From positions 23,295,401-23,359,400 of the forward strand of contig CM049317.1 of NCBI GenBank assembly GCA_026874595.1: a DNA stretch of 64,000 nt, written 5' to 3'. The notes beneath the pieces are model-generated. The model saw only the letters and a program-made list of their open reading frames with translations. It did not search any database and was not told the origin of the DNA. Position numbers and translations under genes: made by a program. Source of the DNA: Sipunculus nudus. Taxonomy: Eukaryota; Annelida; Sipuncula; Golfingiida; Sipunculidae. Of this stretch, positions 13,001 to 23,300 are shown one piece after another (within the stretch, counting starts at the first letter, position 1; each line of letters opens with the position of its first letter).

Positions 13001-15005
13001 TAACTCGAAAACTCCTGTATACAAGTGGCAAAAAAATCAGTTCTATAAACATAAACATAAACATAGCGTTCACACCAAATGGCAGCTATAAAGAGCAACT
13101 TCACCAATTACGATTTTTCAAGCATCCAACTGGTGTTTCTTTTCCTTGTTTGGGACTTGTCATGCATTCTCAAGATTGGACCTCTGGTCACATAGTCTTA
13201 CTTTAGTAAACAGACACGTGGACTGTGTTTACTTACACAGAATCATATGACAATATATAAACAATTGACCTGTAGAGAGTTAATTCATGTGTTGGGATAC
13301 TTTTGCTGGGAGCCTTTGTGAGGCAATTCTCTTATTATTGAAAATGTGTATGAACCTTTAGGATTTCCCAGTAAGACCAGTAGTAACAGTAAAGAAGACA
13401 TATAGGTTTGATTTGTATGGTGTTGACAAACATTAAATAACTGAGGTTCAAATGTCATCATGATAGTATATTTGATTTATATTTCAGGTCCTGCACATTG
13501 TGTATTCTGCTTTGGCTGGCCTACTTTTCTCTTTGGTGAGTTTATCTTTAAACAACACTTAAGCAAGTATAAATAAGCTGTCAGATGATGCTGTGATAAT
13601 TGAAATAATTATCATAATTATGAAGAAAAATTACTATTTATTTTTTGTCCACAACAAAACCTATATATATTTGATGAAAATTTGGCTAGAGTTACGTTAA
13701 ATCTGTATTTCATAATCTTTAGTGAATCTGACTCAGGATTTTCCATTTCAGTCATTTACTCAGCTTCTGTGTTTACAGGTTCAAATGATAAGTTCATAGA
13801 CTGTAGGTGGAACTCATCTTTTGAATGGCCATGATAGTTAAAAAATGCCAAAAGTGACATTTTATGATCTCTAAGTCAACTTGGTTTAGAATATCAGTAA
13901 AAAATTAAAAAATTGTGTTCAGCATCCTAGAGTGAATAACATGTGTTGAGAGGGGCAGATCCAGGAATTTTTAAAAGGGGAGGGTCACGCCCAGGAAGAC
14001 TGAAAGAAAACCTAATAAAAGGTCCTCTGATCAGGGAAGAGGGGGTCAGGGTCACCAAATTTGGTTTGAAACCTTAACATAGGTTGTTTTGGCTCCAAAA
14101 GTGAGGGCGTCAGGACAACCTTGAACCCCCCCCCCCCCCTTGGATCCACCACTGATTGATATGTTCAGTGGTGCCTGGTTTTTACACCCAGATGTTGATA
14201 TGAGGCAGGAAATAAGAGCTGTGTCCTGGCAGCATAGAGACAGAGCACTATATGCTATGTCTTACCACTGCCACAGGGGCATAATCTAGCCCAGACTACT
14301 TACTGTGCTGTCTCTACAGCATTGTTTTATCTGTGTTTTCAGATCCTGGGGTACGTCACTCAGATGTTGATAGGAGGCAGGAAATAAGAGCCGGGTACTG
14401 GCAGCATAGAGACAGAGCACTATATGCTATGTCTTACCACTGCCACAGGGGCATAATCTAGCCCAGACTACTTACTGTGCTGTCTCTACAGCATTGTTTT
14501 ATCTGTGTTTTCAGATCCTAGGGTACGTCGCTCAGATGTTGATAGGAGGCAGGAAATAACAGCGGAGTACTGGCAGCATAGAGACAGAGCACTATATGCT
14601 ATGTCTTACCACTGCCACAGGGGCATAATCTAGCCCAGACTACTTACTGTGCTGTCTCTACAGCATTGTTTTATCTGTGTTTTCAGATCCTAGGGTACGT
14701 CACTCAGATGTTGATAGGAGGCAGGAAATAACAGCGGAGTACTGGCAGCATAGAGACAGAGCACTATATGCTATGTCTTACCACTGCCACAGGGGCATAA
14801 TCTAGCCCAGACTACTTACTATACTTAACCTACAATGTTGTCTTTTCTGCGTTTTCAGTTCTTGGCGTACGACACTCAGATGTTGATGGGAGGCAGGAAG
14901 TACGAGCTGAGTCCTGAGGAGTACATCTTCGGTTCCCTGCAGCTGTACCTGGACGTCGTGTACCTCTTCCTCATCATCCTGTCACTGTTTGGAAGCAAGA
15001 ACTGA
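942..15005 (+). CDS. Lifeguard/TMBIM family seven-helix membrane protein, gene 1 (nine exons, 5' partial)
   Basis: Joined exons 942-1081, 4640-4704, 6655-6708, 8012-8102, 8868-8905, 10682-10769, 11339-11449, 13488-13535 and 14859-15005 give one open frame of 259 residues plus a stop. All introns are GT-AG and the phases agree. The product has the Bax-inhibitor-1 superfamily layout: a Pro/Tyr/Gly-rich cytosolic N-terminus, the FSEKAIRRSFIRK lead-in typical of Lifeguard proteins, then about seven hydrophobic helices, the AYDTQ motif and a charged end GSKN. The Asp of YDTQ and the Asp of LYLDVVYL are candidates for the family's pH/calcium-sensing aspartate pair. Family members (GRINA, FAIM2, TMBIM1) are membrane proteins of Golgi, ER or endosome linked to calcium handling and protection from apoptosis. 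The initiator exon is not in the window: the first visible exon begins with two bases completing a split codon. Which member it is orthologous to cannot be decided by eye. Gene 4 (53979-62777) is a paralogue with the same exon plan. Confidence 0.93.
1095..1650. repeat. Dispersed repeat rich in AAGTCC/GAGTCC
   Basis: Repeated short words of the form caagtccgagtcc occur at 1110-1220 and 1588-1650. The same kind of sequence recurs at 28790-29240 and 50240-50310. It begins just after the donor at 1082. No coding potential is seen. The family is unrecognised. Confidence 0.5.
2260..4200. repeat. 920-bp direct duplication of a 117-bp satellite array
   Basis: The segment from 2260 recurs from 3180 and its first ~60 bases recur again from 4100, all at 920-base offsets and almost identical. 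Inside each copy are five units starting with gagcc/gagcg at 2351, 2461, 2578, 2695 and 2812. Spacing is 110 then three times 117. Because 117 is a multiple of three, the minus strand stays open through the array. The open frame is a by-product, not a gene. Confidence 0.93.
4640..4704 (+). CDS. Gene 1 exon: first transmembrane helix
   Basis: 65 bases between tatttgtag and ca|gtaagt. The exon encodes VYLILTCQLLITVGF followed by more hydrophobic residues and ends two bases into a His codon. The equivalent exon of gene 4 (57669-57733) has the same length and phase and differs at only a few residues. Confidence 0.93.
5118..6532. mobile_element. Non-autonomous DNA transposon with perfect 25-bp terminal inverted repeats
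   Basis: The left end 5118-5142 starts TACCGTAAAATCTCC. The right end 6508-6532 is its exact reverse complement. If the element proper begins CCG and ends CGG it is flanked by TA, as expected for Tc1/mariner-pogo insertions. No transposase frame is visible in the ~1.4 kb. It lies in the intron between gene 1 exons 4640-4704 and 6655-6708. Confidence 0.8.
6655..6708 (+). CDS. Gene 1 exon: loop between helices 1 and 2
   Basis: 54 bases between tttattccag and ata|gtaagt. With the split His codon the exon reads HSPTRKWVGKNPWFYYVSY, a loop with the Trp and Tyr-Tyr positions shared by Lifeguard proteins. The gene 4 counterpart is 58389-58442, with the same length and phase. Confidence 0.92.
7323..7692. 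mobile_element. Small inverted-repeat element (MITE)
   Basis: The left end TACTGTATTCGACGTAAT and the right end, whose reverse complement is TACCGTATTCAATATAAT, form imperfect terminal repeats about 370 bases apart with TA at both edges. No open frame of note. It sits inside a gene 1 intron. Confidence 0.55.
8012..8102 (+). CDS. Gene 1 exon: second helix and RRKYPGN loop
   Basis: 91 bases between gtgatcgcag and ttt|gtaagt. The frame reads GTFLVTYIALVCC, then PSVRRKYPGNFIALTIF. The basic R-R-K loop followed by P-x-N and a helix is a family hallmark. The counterpart is 62687-62777 in gene 4, same length. Confidence 0.93.
8365..8540. mobile_element. Fragment of a Tigger/pogo-like element
   Basis: Repeated acaaccacct/acaacctc words and a right end agaggttttactgta resemble the ends of Tigger/pogo elements (CAGTAAAACCTCT when reversed). 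A left terminal repeat was not found, so this is at best a remnant. Confidence 0.35.
8868..8905 (+). CDS. Gene 1 small exon: end of third helix
   Basis: 38 bases between caattgcag and ag|gtaagc, encoding TLALSYMTATIS and ending two bases into a Ser codon. It lines up with the TLxLSYMxG part of helix 3 in Lifeguard proteins. It is too short to be noticed as an open frame alone but is required by phase. Confidence 0.9.
8990..9670. repeat. Dispersed repeat with poly-C and 'ccttgacc' words
   Basis: The segment has a C12 run near 9031, gtctgtcgtcgtcctcact, and repeated gaacgcaataactt and cttgacct words. It resembles the units at 32760-34140. Non-coding; family name not known to me. Confidence 0.5.
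9671..10681. other. Rest of gene 1 intron; nothing recognised
   Basis: AT-rich intron sequence leading to the acceptor at 10681. No exon-like block, inverted repeat or RNA gene was found by eye. Confidence 0.4.
10682..10769 (+). CDS. Gene 1 exon: fourth helix
   Basis: 88 bases between catttcag and aag|gtgagt. The frame reads FYETKIVLMAAGITAAVCLA and on to FAIQTK. It matches the family pattern of F-Y-x-T, an A-x-G-I-T-A-A-V helix and a closing Q-T-K/R. Confidence 0.93.
11339..11449 (+). CDS. Gene 1 exon: fifth helix
   Basis: 111 bases (37 codons, phase 0 at both ends) between tatttcag and cct|gtaagt. It begins IDFTMCSGLLFAGCMVLFFF and ends YGAIP. The D-F-T-x-C start after Q-T-K is characteristic of TMBIM1-3-like proteins. 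Confidence 0.93.
11926..12160. mobile_element. Fold-back element of the GCAGCGGTTA family
   Basis: The segment 11930-12006 is approximately the reverse complement of 12055-12155. Shared words include caatgag/ctcattg, gtggaaccc/gggttccac and gctgctttgta/tacgaagcagc. The right arm resembles the dispersed copies at 29440, 30440, 35080, 42880, 45230 and 46430. No coding capacity. Confidence 0.6.
12211..12719. mobile_element. MULE-like non-autonomous element with 9-bp target duplication
   Basis: Ends TAGACCCAGTTGTGGCTCTG and its approximate reverse complement form terminal repeats of about 60 bases. The element is flanked on both sides by GTAAGTTTG (12202-12210 and 12720-12728), a perfect 9-base direct duplication. 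Long terminal repeats with a 9-base duplication are the pattern of Mutator-like elements. Each terminal repeat also contains an internal hairpin of gtggctctgt/acagagccac. No transposase is encoded. It sits in the intron after exon 11339-11449. Confidence 0.82.
13488..13535 (+). CDS. Gene 1 exon: sixth helix
   Basis: 48 bases (16 codons) between atttcag and ttg|gtgagt, encoding VLHIVYSALAGLLFSL. It is phase 0 at both ends and joins directly to FLAYDTQ in the last exon. Confidence 0.92.
13950..14155. repeat. Short fold-back repeat with a poly-C run (GGATCC type)
   Basis: Begins ggggcagatccaggaatt and ends ccccccttggatccaccact, i.e. imperfect inverted ends around a C-rich core. Similar sequences with poly-G or poly-C occur near 19977-20225, 21915-22180, 28500-28550 and 41215-41260. 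Confidence 0.5.
14343..14387 (+). pseudogene. Degenerate copy 1 of gene 1 last exon (stop after 14 codons)
   Basis: After a ttttcag acceptor the frame kept by a phase-0 intron reads ILGYVTQMLIGGRK then TAA. The real exon reads FLAYDTQMLMGGRK then continues. Ten of 14 residues match. The conserved Asp of YDTQ is Val. It could serve as an alternative terminal exon giving a protein without the last helix, or be dead. Confidence 0.75.
14515..14559 (+). pseudogene. Degenerate copy 2 of gene 1 last exon
   Basis: Same structure as the copy at 14343: a ttttcag acceptor, then ILGYVAQMLIGGRK and TAA. It has one more residue change (Thr to Ala). Confidence 0.72.
14687..14731 (+). pseudogene. Degenerate copy 3 of gene 1 last exon
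   Basis: A ttttcag acceptor, then ILGYVTQMLIGGRK and TAA. It starts exactly 172 bases before the real last exon. Confidence 0.72.
14859..15005 (+). CDS. Gene 1 last coding exon: YDTQ motif, last helix and stop
   Basis: 147 bases from gcgttttcag to TGA. It encodes FLAYDTQMLMGGRKYELSPE, then EYIFGSLQLYLDVVYL and a hydrophobic end closing in GSKN. YDTQ, LSPEEYIF and LYLD are family signatures. A candidate AATAAA signal lies at 15094-15099. Three tandem degenerate copies of the exon start lie immediately upstream. Confidence 0.95.
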   Translation, partial: FLAYDTQMLMGGRKYELSPEEYIFGSLQLYLDVVYLFLIILSLFGSKN

Positions 15006-15360
15006 TCAGGTCAGGTGTGTTATGGTGTTTAAGGCCCCCAAAAAGGTATGGTTCTCAGGCACTGCCCACGTCAATTTTAACCCCCCCCCCCTCAATAAAC
15101 ATTTTTTTTGTGATTTTCATCTTTCAAGAAGATAAAATAATAAAATTTTTATTAGATTTCCTTGTTATGTACTAATGTAGAGCTTTTACCTTTTTAGCAA
15201 TAATTCCTGTTATTATCATGCTTTTCCCAGATCATATAACCTTTTTATTGAATCATAAAAAAAAGTTAAAAAAAAAATAACGCCTGCCTGTCCTTAATTC
15301 TGAGAAAAAGTGCTTGAGAACCATACCCTTTTTTTTTTTGGCCTAATCTGTTTCTTTCAT
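15006..15360 (+). other. Probable 3' untranslated region of gene 1
   Basis: Follows the stop codon. An AATAAA at 15094-15099 follows a C12 run, and AT-rich sequence follows. The cleavage site is uncertain. Other AATAAA-like signals near 17390-17450 would allow a much longer UTR. Confidence 0.4.
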
Positions 15361-15364
15361 TTTT

Positions 15365-16450
15365 AGCTCAGCTGACTTTCAGTCATGCTGGGCTATAGCG
15401 ATGGGTCTTTGTCTGTCGTCCTTCCCACTGTCCATCCGTCCATTAGCAGGGCACAAATCGTAACTGTAGGGGCTAGGGCCATGAACCCTATGCAGTCTTA
15501 GAGGTTCTAAAAAGATCTCCTTGCAAACCTGAAATTAGGTCACTGCGACCTATATTCTCAAAGTTATGGGGTGTGTTTGCACCCCCCAGAAATAATTCTT
15601 TTAGCCAAAATTTTCATCCCAAACCTTCCATCTTTCACATACAGCTCACCTACCAACAGGGGAAGAACCATAATTATTTTGAGGTCACAAGGTCAAAGGT
15701 CAAGGTCACGGAACCCACTTCTTTGAAAAGCCTGTGGGTGCATTTTAAGCCAAACCTTTCATCCCAATTCTTTGATCTTTCACATATAGCTCACTTACTA
15801 AGTGGGAGAAGAATCCTATAGATGTTGAGGTCACAAGGTCAAAGGTCAGGGTCACAGGATTCACTTCTTTGAAAAGGTTGTGGACACATTTCAAGCTAGA
15901 CTTTTCATTCCAAACCTTTCAGCACTGATATCACTTCTCTGCCAACAGGGGAAAAGACCTGTTGATTTTGAGGTCAAAGGTCAAGTTCACAGCACCCTCT
16001 TCTTGTGTGGAGTCATTTTCAGGCAAACTTCTCAATCTGTACTTTCCATCTGCCATATATGGCTTACCTACCAATAGGGGAAGAAGCCTATTGGTGTTGA
16101 GTTCAAAAGGTCAAAGGTCAAGGTCACAATATTGTTCTAAATGCTTGTGAACATATTTCAAATGAAACTGTTCAACCCAAACCTTCAGTCTTTCACATAT
16201 GCCACATCTATTGCTCTCTGAATGTGATTCAAACTTCATATTTATGGGTCTTTTTGCATGAAGAAATAACTAATTGATTTTGAGGTCAGCTGGTCAGGAG
16301 GTTAAAGGTTGCAGGTCTAAGTTATTCACTCATTGGTTGCCAAGTAATTACACCCGGCCAGATGTAAGTGGTTAGTAGTTACCCATCATTTAGAAAGAAT
16401 CCAGTTGATATGTGGGCAAAAGGCCAAGGTCATAGGTCAGGGATGTTCAA
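15365..16450. repeat. Imperfect ~146-bp tandem repeat carrying AGGTCA arrays
   Basis: Units share the theme 'ctcacctaccaacaggggaagaa ... gaggtca...aaaggtcaaggtcac'. AGGTCA or near matches occur at 15682, 15690, 15697 and 15703; at 15828, 15836, 15843 and 15849; at 15971, 15978 and 15984; and at 16100, 16108, 16115 and 16121. Spacings give DR2, DR1 and DR0 nuclear-receptor-type layouts. Several open frames across the region are products of the repeat. Whether any receptor binds is unknown. Confidence 0.75.
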
Positions 16451-17997
16451 AATAACTTATTTTGTAGACCCATATCTATTTTTCTTGTTTTCTTGTATAT
16501 ATAACCATGGCACTCACAACTGGTACATCTCGCTGTGTGCCCATAATTGTCAGTGACACTTGTGATATATGACTCCCTTTTGTATCAGCTCATGGAGTGA
16601 TAACGATATATCATTAGTGCATAACAAAAACACTGTTGCAGGAATGCTTTGGCCAGGCATTAAGACTATGAGAGTTAAGTGTTAAGGTTAAGCTACTGAT
16701 TTATAAAATGATGGGAACATTTTGCAGTTTATATCATGGAATCATAGCAATAAACTTAGTTTTCTAGATATCTGAATATTATTATACAAATCATCAGATA
16801 TACCAGCAAGTGTTTGTTCTGATAATGTGTGGGTCTGTACCTTGATTTAAGATGGCTTTATTTGATTACAAGACTCTTAGTGATGCTTTCTGCATTTCTT
16901 TTCTTTTAGGTTTTGCAGTTTACCTACCCTGCTGACCCCATTGAATAGCAAGCTGATAATTAAAACAAATTGGACTTGCACTTTTTACATTTGCATGTTC
17001 ATAAATCTGATATGAGAGCTCTCTAACCTGATCATGCCTTTTGAATTGTTTTGGACATTCATAACTGATATATTCTTTGGAGCAATTGCTACAAGTTTAG
17101 TGTCTTATTGGAAGATGTGTGATATCAAATGTCAGACTTGTCAGAAAACCATTATGTCTGCCAGGTAGCCATTTTAGAAATCCTTTTGCCAGGGCAGTTT
17201 CTGTGATTTTTTTTATGATGTTTGGTCCCTTTTAGAGGATGTTTGTTGTTCAATTTCTGACCTGTCAGAAATCCAATATGGCCACCAGGAAGCCATCTTT
17301 AAATTCCTTTAGAACATATTATCTCAAGAACTATTAAAGTGAATGCAGTGGGATGTATATTAATGTAATCTTGCATTGGGTCAAAGATTTCTTAATAAAT
17401 ATGACCATCATTTATGAAAGCTCAGTACAGTTGGCTTGTATTGAATAAAAATTAATATGGAAGCACCCGTTTCACAATAATTCTTGCATGGATTTCCTTG
17501 ATCTTTTGCTATATTTTGATCTTATATGTGGCCTGTGTGGTATTCTTTTTGAGACTGACAGGTATCGAGCAAGCTGTGGGATTAGTTCCTGATAGCTCAA
17601 CAACCATACATTTTGCCTCAGACCATCATTCACTATGTTTTAACCAGACATATATGATAAGAATTTATGGCAACGTAGAAAGTTTAAACAAAATTGGCAT
17701 ATAGGTTCTGCAACAATTATACTAGAAGTTGTGAATCGCAGCCCATGATGTCGCAGGTCATGCTTGGCAGCTGAGCGTCATGACCCATGGGTCACTTGTT
17801 AAAATTTTGCATTGTATCAAAATTTACAGTTCAATTTTAAGTTAGAAAGAAACATGATATAGGAAATAAACAAAAAAAGTTTTGAGATAACAGTATGTAC
17901 TTTAATATTAGCCCATTAAAAAATGGTATGTTGCTACTGGTTGCTTAAAATTGTGTACCAATCAAAGATTTAAAAAATGAAAATTAATATGAAATTT

Positions 17998-17999
<2 letters not shown>
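16451..17999. other. Gene 1 downstream flank; nothing firm
   Basis: AT-rich, with AATAAA-like signals near 17390-17450 that could end a long gene 1 transcript. An acceptor-like tttcttttag near 16910 is not joined to any coding sequence. No gene recognised. Confidence 0.35.

Positions 18000-18076
<77 letters not shown>
18000..18076. repeat. (AT)n microsatellite
   Basis: About 38 uninterrupted AT dinucleotides. Confidence 0.97.
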
Positions 18077-18078
<2 letters not shown>

Positions 18079-19040
18079 TTAGAAACAGCATTTGAAAGCA
18101 GGGATATATTGTAGGCTCAGTCCACAACTCTAGTATACTATATAAACTTATATAATACATATACAGTGTTCAAATAAGATAAAATATATCTCTGCTAATA
18201 TATTCAAATTTATGTGACATAATGATTTCTGAATTATTTCAGATTGCTAAGATGAGCAGGCTTTGAGAACAGGAAATATAGGAAGATAAGAAGAAAGAAA
18301 GATAAGAAGATAAGATTTGATTGGATGATAAGAGCTGCCTTGCAGGCATAAACATCAGTTATATCTGATTTATTTTGATATTGAGAATGCAGGAATGCAG
18401 ATATATTTTTTTGGTCTTTGTTATCTTTTCATACAAAATTTGATCATTCTGATAATAAAAAAAGCTGTTTGATATTAAGCTACAAGGCCTGTTAGTAAAA
18501 ATCACTGTTGCATAAGCTAGGCTTGATTGGGCTGTATGATGTGAATTAAATAATTACCATTTAGGAGCATGCAGATTTCTGATGTCTTTAACATTAACTA
18601 TATTCTTAACTCTACAGTTTTCAAAGTTTAACCAACTTTATATGCTTGCTCTACATCTCTTATATATATACTGATTAGGTTCTACGAAAATTAAGGGTAT
18701 TCCAATATGAAAGATTTTTAGGATATCAAGAGTAAAAGTCAAGGAAAATACTATTAAGTGGACCCTAAAGTGGCACTACCATGCAATTTGAATGAATTAA
18801 AATACATATATGCTGAATAAATTCAGCAAATAGTATGTCACTGAAATAAGGGTAATCTGCATAACAGCATTTATTGCCATGAAAATAGGATAAATCTCAA
18901 TCTCAACAGTTAAGATGGGAATTTCTATCTCAACTGTAAGTTAGCCAGTTGAGATGGGAATTCCCATTTCAACTTGTTGACATGGGAATTCCCATCTCAA
19001 CTAGTTCAGTTCCGAACACTGGATTCATATCCACACTGGA

Positions 19041-19048
19041 ACATACAT

Positions 19049-19082
<34 letters not shown>

Positions 19083-19103
19083 ATATATATACACACACAC
19101 CCT

Positions 19104-19137
<34 letters not shown>

Positions 19138-19155
19138 CGCATATATATATATAAT
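19041..19155. repeat. Compound (ACAT)n/(AC)n/(AT)n microsatellite
   Basis: Runs of acat, then ac, then at repeats. Open frames across it (Tyr-Ile-His-Thr rich) are repeat artefacts. Confidence 0.95.
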
Positions 19156-20305
19156 CATATTTTGTGTATTCACAATTTAATAATCTATATATTAACACAA
19201 AAGCACAGAAAACGTATTTGGAACAGGTGTTTAGCAGCAGAAGAGCCTACATGGTGTATGTTTATTTGTGTGTACAGTGTGTACATTGTGTATCAGTCGG
19301 ATAAATATTGTACATTGAAACTGTTTATACCTGACTCTGACAACAATGCCAAACGTGCTGATAGGCATTTGGGGAAAACTAAACAGGTGGGTTATGCAGG
19401 TTATGCATTTTAACAAATGAACTGTGCGGTAAATTTGTCAAAAATGTAGATTCTTTACTGAGTCATATGTTAACTGCTGCCCTATCCATTAGGGATGACC
19501 TCTGACTCTTGGTATTGGTTTTATTCATGTGTCAGTCATCTGCTTTGTGTTCTTCAACAATCCAACAAAACGTAGACTATCTTACAAGTGCTGGCACAGT
19601 TGGCATGATTACATAACTTTGGCATATTAAAGTTGTACACAAGACTGGTGGTGCCACCTATAGTTTTTTTTTTCAAAAATTTTCAGGATTTTTACCTTAA
19701 TATGCCCATTTTGGAAAAAAACCCAACAAAACATAAAACTGCACCTCTCTGTCCACATGGCAGACACACATTAGCCAACTTTACAATTTCTGTTTTTCTT
19801 GTCTTCTCATGGAGGTAGACCCAGAGAAAGGCACACTTATGTTTTGTAAAATAAAACTCAAAATATAAAAATTGTAATGTACAGTGGGACCTTGGATTAT
19901 GCTACAGATATTTATGGTTGAGGTTTATGAAAGGACAGTGATTATTAAAGACCACTTGCAATATTCATCCACAGATCAGGGGCAGATACAGAAACTTAGA
20001 TGGGGGGGGGGGAAGCATACTTTGCAAGGCCGTGAAGCAGGTGGGCCAAGGGGCAGGGGGAGGGGTATTGGCTCAGGTGTAGAAATTTTTTGAAAATTTA
20101 GGTTGTTATCATGTAATCGGGGGTATTAAAGGCATTTTAGCAAAACATACATTGTAACTATTCTACACACTTAGTGTACTTTACACCCCTGCCCCCTCCT
20201 CCAAAAAAAAAACATCCGCCCCAGCAGATATATAACAGAAATACGAGTTTGAAGCAAACTGACAAACCAGGAAATCGCTACAAATATTACTAAATTCACA
20301 GTGTA

Positions 20306-20308
<3 letters not shown>

Positions 20309-20368
<60 letters not shown>
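20309..20368. repeat. (AT)n microsatellite
   Basis: About 30 AT dinucleotides. The minus-strand Tyr-Ile frame is an artefact. Confidence 0.96.
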
Positions 20369-20370
<2 letters not shown>

Positions 20371-23300
20371 CTTATTTTCCTAAAGCTACTAGTGTACATA
20401 AATAAGGGCAAGGAAACACGGTGAAAACTGTGCAGAGTACAGTTTTTATGATTGCTAAATTTTCATATTGAAATATATCGGGATTTCAGTGTGTTTACTG
20501 TCGGAGTGTGCCCTACCCCACTGAAAAACACCCCAGTTGTTACATAAATATACTGTTATAGTAGTGTTTAACTGTGTAAATATGTATTTTCTATCTGTAC
20601 AAATCTCTAGAGTTAACTTTCAGATCTGACAATCTCTTCATGTTTCTTGCATTTACTGTGTTTTATAACGTGTATTAATTGTTGTGATTTTTTCTCACGT
20701 TTGATGACCGCTGACCTTCATAAGGTTGCTAGATGACCGCAGTTCTACCAGACTGTAAAACTGTTATTATCCAGTATGCGTTCTGTAAATTCTGCCACGC
20801 TAATACCACCATACAAGTGCCTCTTGATTCAAATACTGGTTTTCCCATGTTTAACATTACTTGACATTTATATACTAATAGTACGATATAGTGTGAGAAC
20901 TGATTTTGTCACATGAAAGCAACATATATACTCATATTTACACCCAAGAGGGTAAATTATATATAATTGTTGTTAAAGTTTCAATTTGTACATTTTATAA
21001 ACATGATATAGGTGTAAAAATATATCGCATGTAGACAAGCTTATCTAGAGTCATGGAGTGTAGTTTGTTAGATCGAGTATAGTCAGATTTTTCAAGAATG
21101 TGTCATTGATACATTATTCAGGACTTTTTGCATGTGGCCCGTTGTAGGCATATAACTTTGATTCTTAAAACGTGTTTGTCATACACAGAAGAGCTTAGTG
21201 TGTCATATTGCTTAACGCTCTATGCTCAATACTTTTAATATATGAAAGCATTTTATTGCTGTCACTTTTATATCTCAGAACCCTGTCTTAACATAAATTA
21301 CACTTCGATAACTTTGTATTTTGCGTCTTCTACAGGTGATTTATATTGTAATTTCTATCGAAAGAATATAATGGACAGCCGCAGGTAATAAAATCCGGGC
21401 GTAAGAATATCAGTCCTCATTGAAGCATATTTTAACTTAATTCTTCATCATTACATTGTTTATATGTTATAGATAATTTTGTGGATAATATTTGTAGCAA
21501 ACTTGGAATCGATTCCCCACCCTGCTAGACTTGGTGGAATTTTGTACAGCATATTGGGTCTCTAATGTAACCAAGCAACCCTGTCGCCATCCTAGATAGT
21601 ATCAGACATACAGAACAAAACGAACAGAAAATATTCACAAAAAAAAAAAATATACCGTATAAACCCGATTTTTTGCCACCCGTTCTTTCGCCAGATTAAG
21701 TAGTTCACACTACTTGATTTTAACTCGCTCATTTTGCCCAAATTTGCTATCCATCAGACGATAAGCCAGTATGGGCAAATTGCACTTGTCCATTTTTGTA
21801 TTGTCACTATATGGCCGTGAGTATGTAAACTATCTTGGCATTTATTGTTATTTATTTGCCAGCAGTTTGGTCTTTGTATCGGTTGAAGAAGATGGTAAAA
21901 CTCAGGGGATTTTTTTATTGGGAGGGGGGGGGGGGGGCTTTTCGACAGAACATTCTTGGAAATTAGTAATTTCATGCGTAATACTTAATAATAATAACAG
22001 CCTTGGTATACATTACTGATTTCTACCATTGATAGCACCATTACAGCCGAAATTTTCAAAATGTTTCAACACCAGGGGAGTTGGAGGATATCCCTTTTAT
22101 TCCCTCCACCCCGTTCCTTCAGCTTGAACCCCCATCCCCCCCCCCCCCAATTAAAAATAATCTATCCGCCCCAGAAACTTGTCAAGTTTCCCGATGTTTA
22201 TGGTCTTTTACACAAAAGCTCTAAAAGAAGCTTCGGTATGAACAATAAAAAAAAAAAACAGCGACAGGAGAAGGATTTAACGTTTTTATAAGAATTTCTT
22301 TTCACAGAAAGGTATATGATATATTGGATGGAACCGCCTCCTAATTTTTGAAAATATATAAGACATTACCATTTATATTAGTTATGCCCACTAAAGAGAC
22401 CTGTCCTACGTGAATGTAAAGAGTGAATGTTGACCTCAGAAATGTAAACTTAGTCAGATTTAAATGAGTTGAAACGTGCCTTTTGCTTCAGTCGAAAGAT
22501 CATTTGTTGTTAATCCTGGGCTTCCTTGGGAGCAGATGCCTAAACAGCATCGAATGCCTGAACAGGTTGAAATCACAGAAACTTCTGGAAAGGCTACATC
22601 GATCATGCTATTACTCAAATTGGTTTTAAATAGAGTTATATAAATTCTGAAGTATGAGCACACAGCTGCACTGTTGAGAAATCCGTTCTGTTATTTGTGC
22701 TTGCCACCTAGTACCTGTCAATTTGAGCAATCAGTTCTGCAAATTAAGTCTCAGTTTGCGCATGCAGTTCTGCAAATATAATCGTTTTAACCTCAACGGT
22801 TATTGCCACTACTTTGATAATGTGGGCGATCACTTACAGATCCGACCCTCGTTTCTATAGTTTACGCAGCCAGCTTAATACCTGGAGCATCGGTTTGGAA
22901 TATTGGGCCAAAGACTGAACTATCACTTCTGCATATTGAGCCATCGGATTTGTAGTCGGAACCATAAAGTCGTGTGACTTTAATCACCCAATTTTAGGTC
23001 TGAACTTTCAGTTCTTGTGTCAGTGTGTATACTTTAAGAAATTTGCAGATGTATTCAGTCTACAAAAATGTTTAAAAGGGATAAGCTAGGAGTTGAGATT
23101 TAATTTTAAATACTCAGAATTTTAAATTTGCAAATTGTCTAGTTATATTTATGTTTGCTTGTTGATATGGTGTAGCTTTGTTGTTCCGCGAAATGCGTGA
23201 TCGTATAATATTTTTATTTCCAAAGGTTATACAGGCTGGGATAGGAAAATATCAAATATATAGTGATTGGTGGTTATTGATATAGCTCTGTGGTAATTGT

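Larger units (their letters stand above)
14189..14858 (+). repeat. 172-bp tandem array duplicating the acceptor and start of gene 1's last exon
   Basis: Four units with exact 172-bp spacing: a partial one from 14189, then units from 14341, 14513 and 14685. The true acceptor AG at 14857-14858 falls one further period on. Each full unit holds a tttcag acceptor, about 45 bases similar to the last exon, and about 110 bases of intron-like DNA. Units are nearly identical to one another but diverged from the real exon. The last unit changes sequence near 14820, where the genuine intron end takes over. Confidence 0.92.

Noticed and set aside
15573-16150. Several plus-strand frames of 60-80 codons
   Set aside because: They come from the AGGTCA-rich tandem repeat and share its periodic words, with no protein family resemblance.
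22460-22663. Overlapping short frames on both strands, plus strand reading ASVERSFVVNPGLPWEQ
   Set aside because: No recognisable family, no splice support, under 70 codons. Left unannotated.
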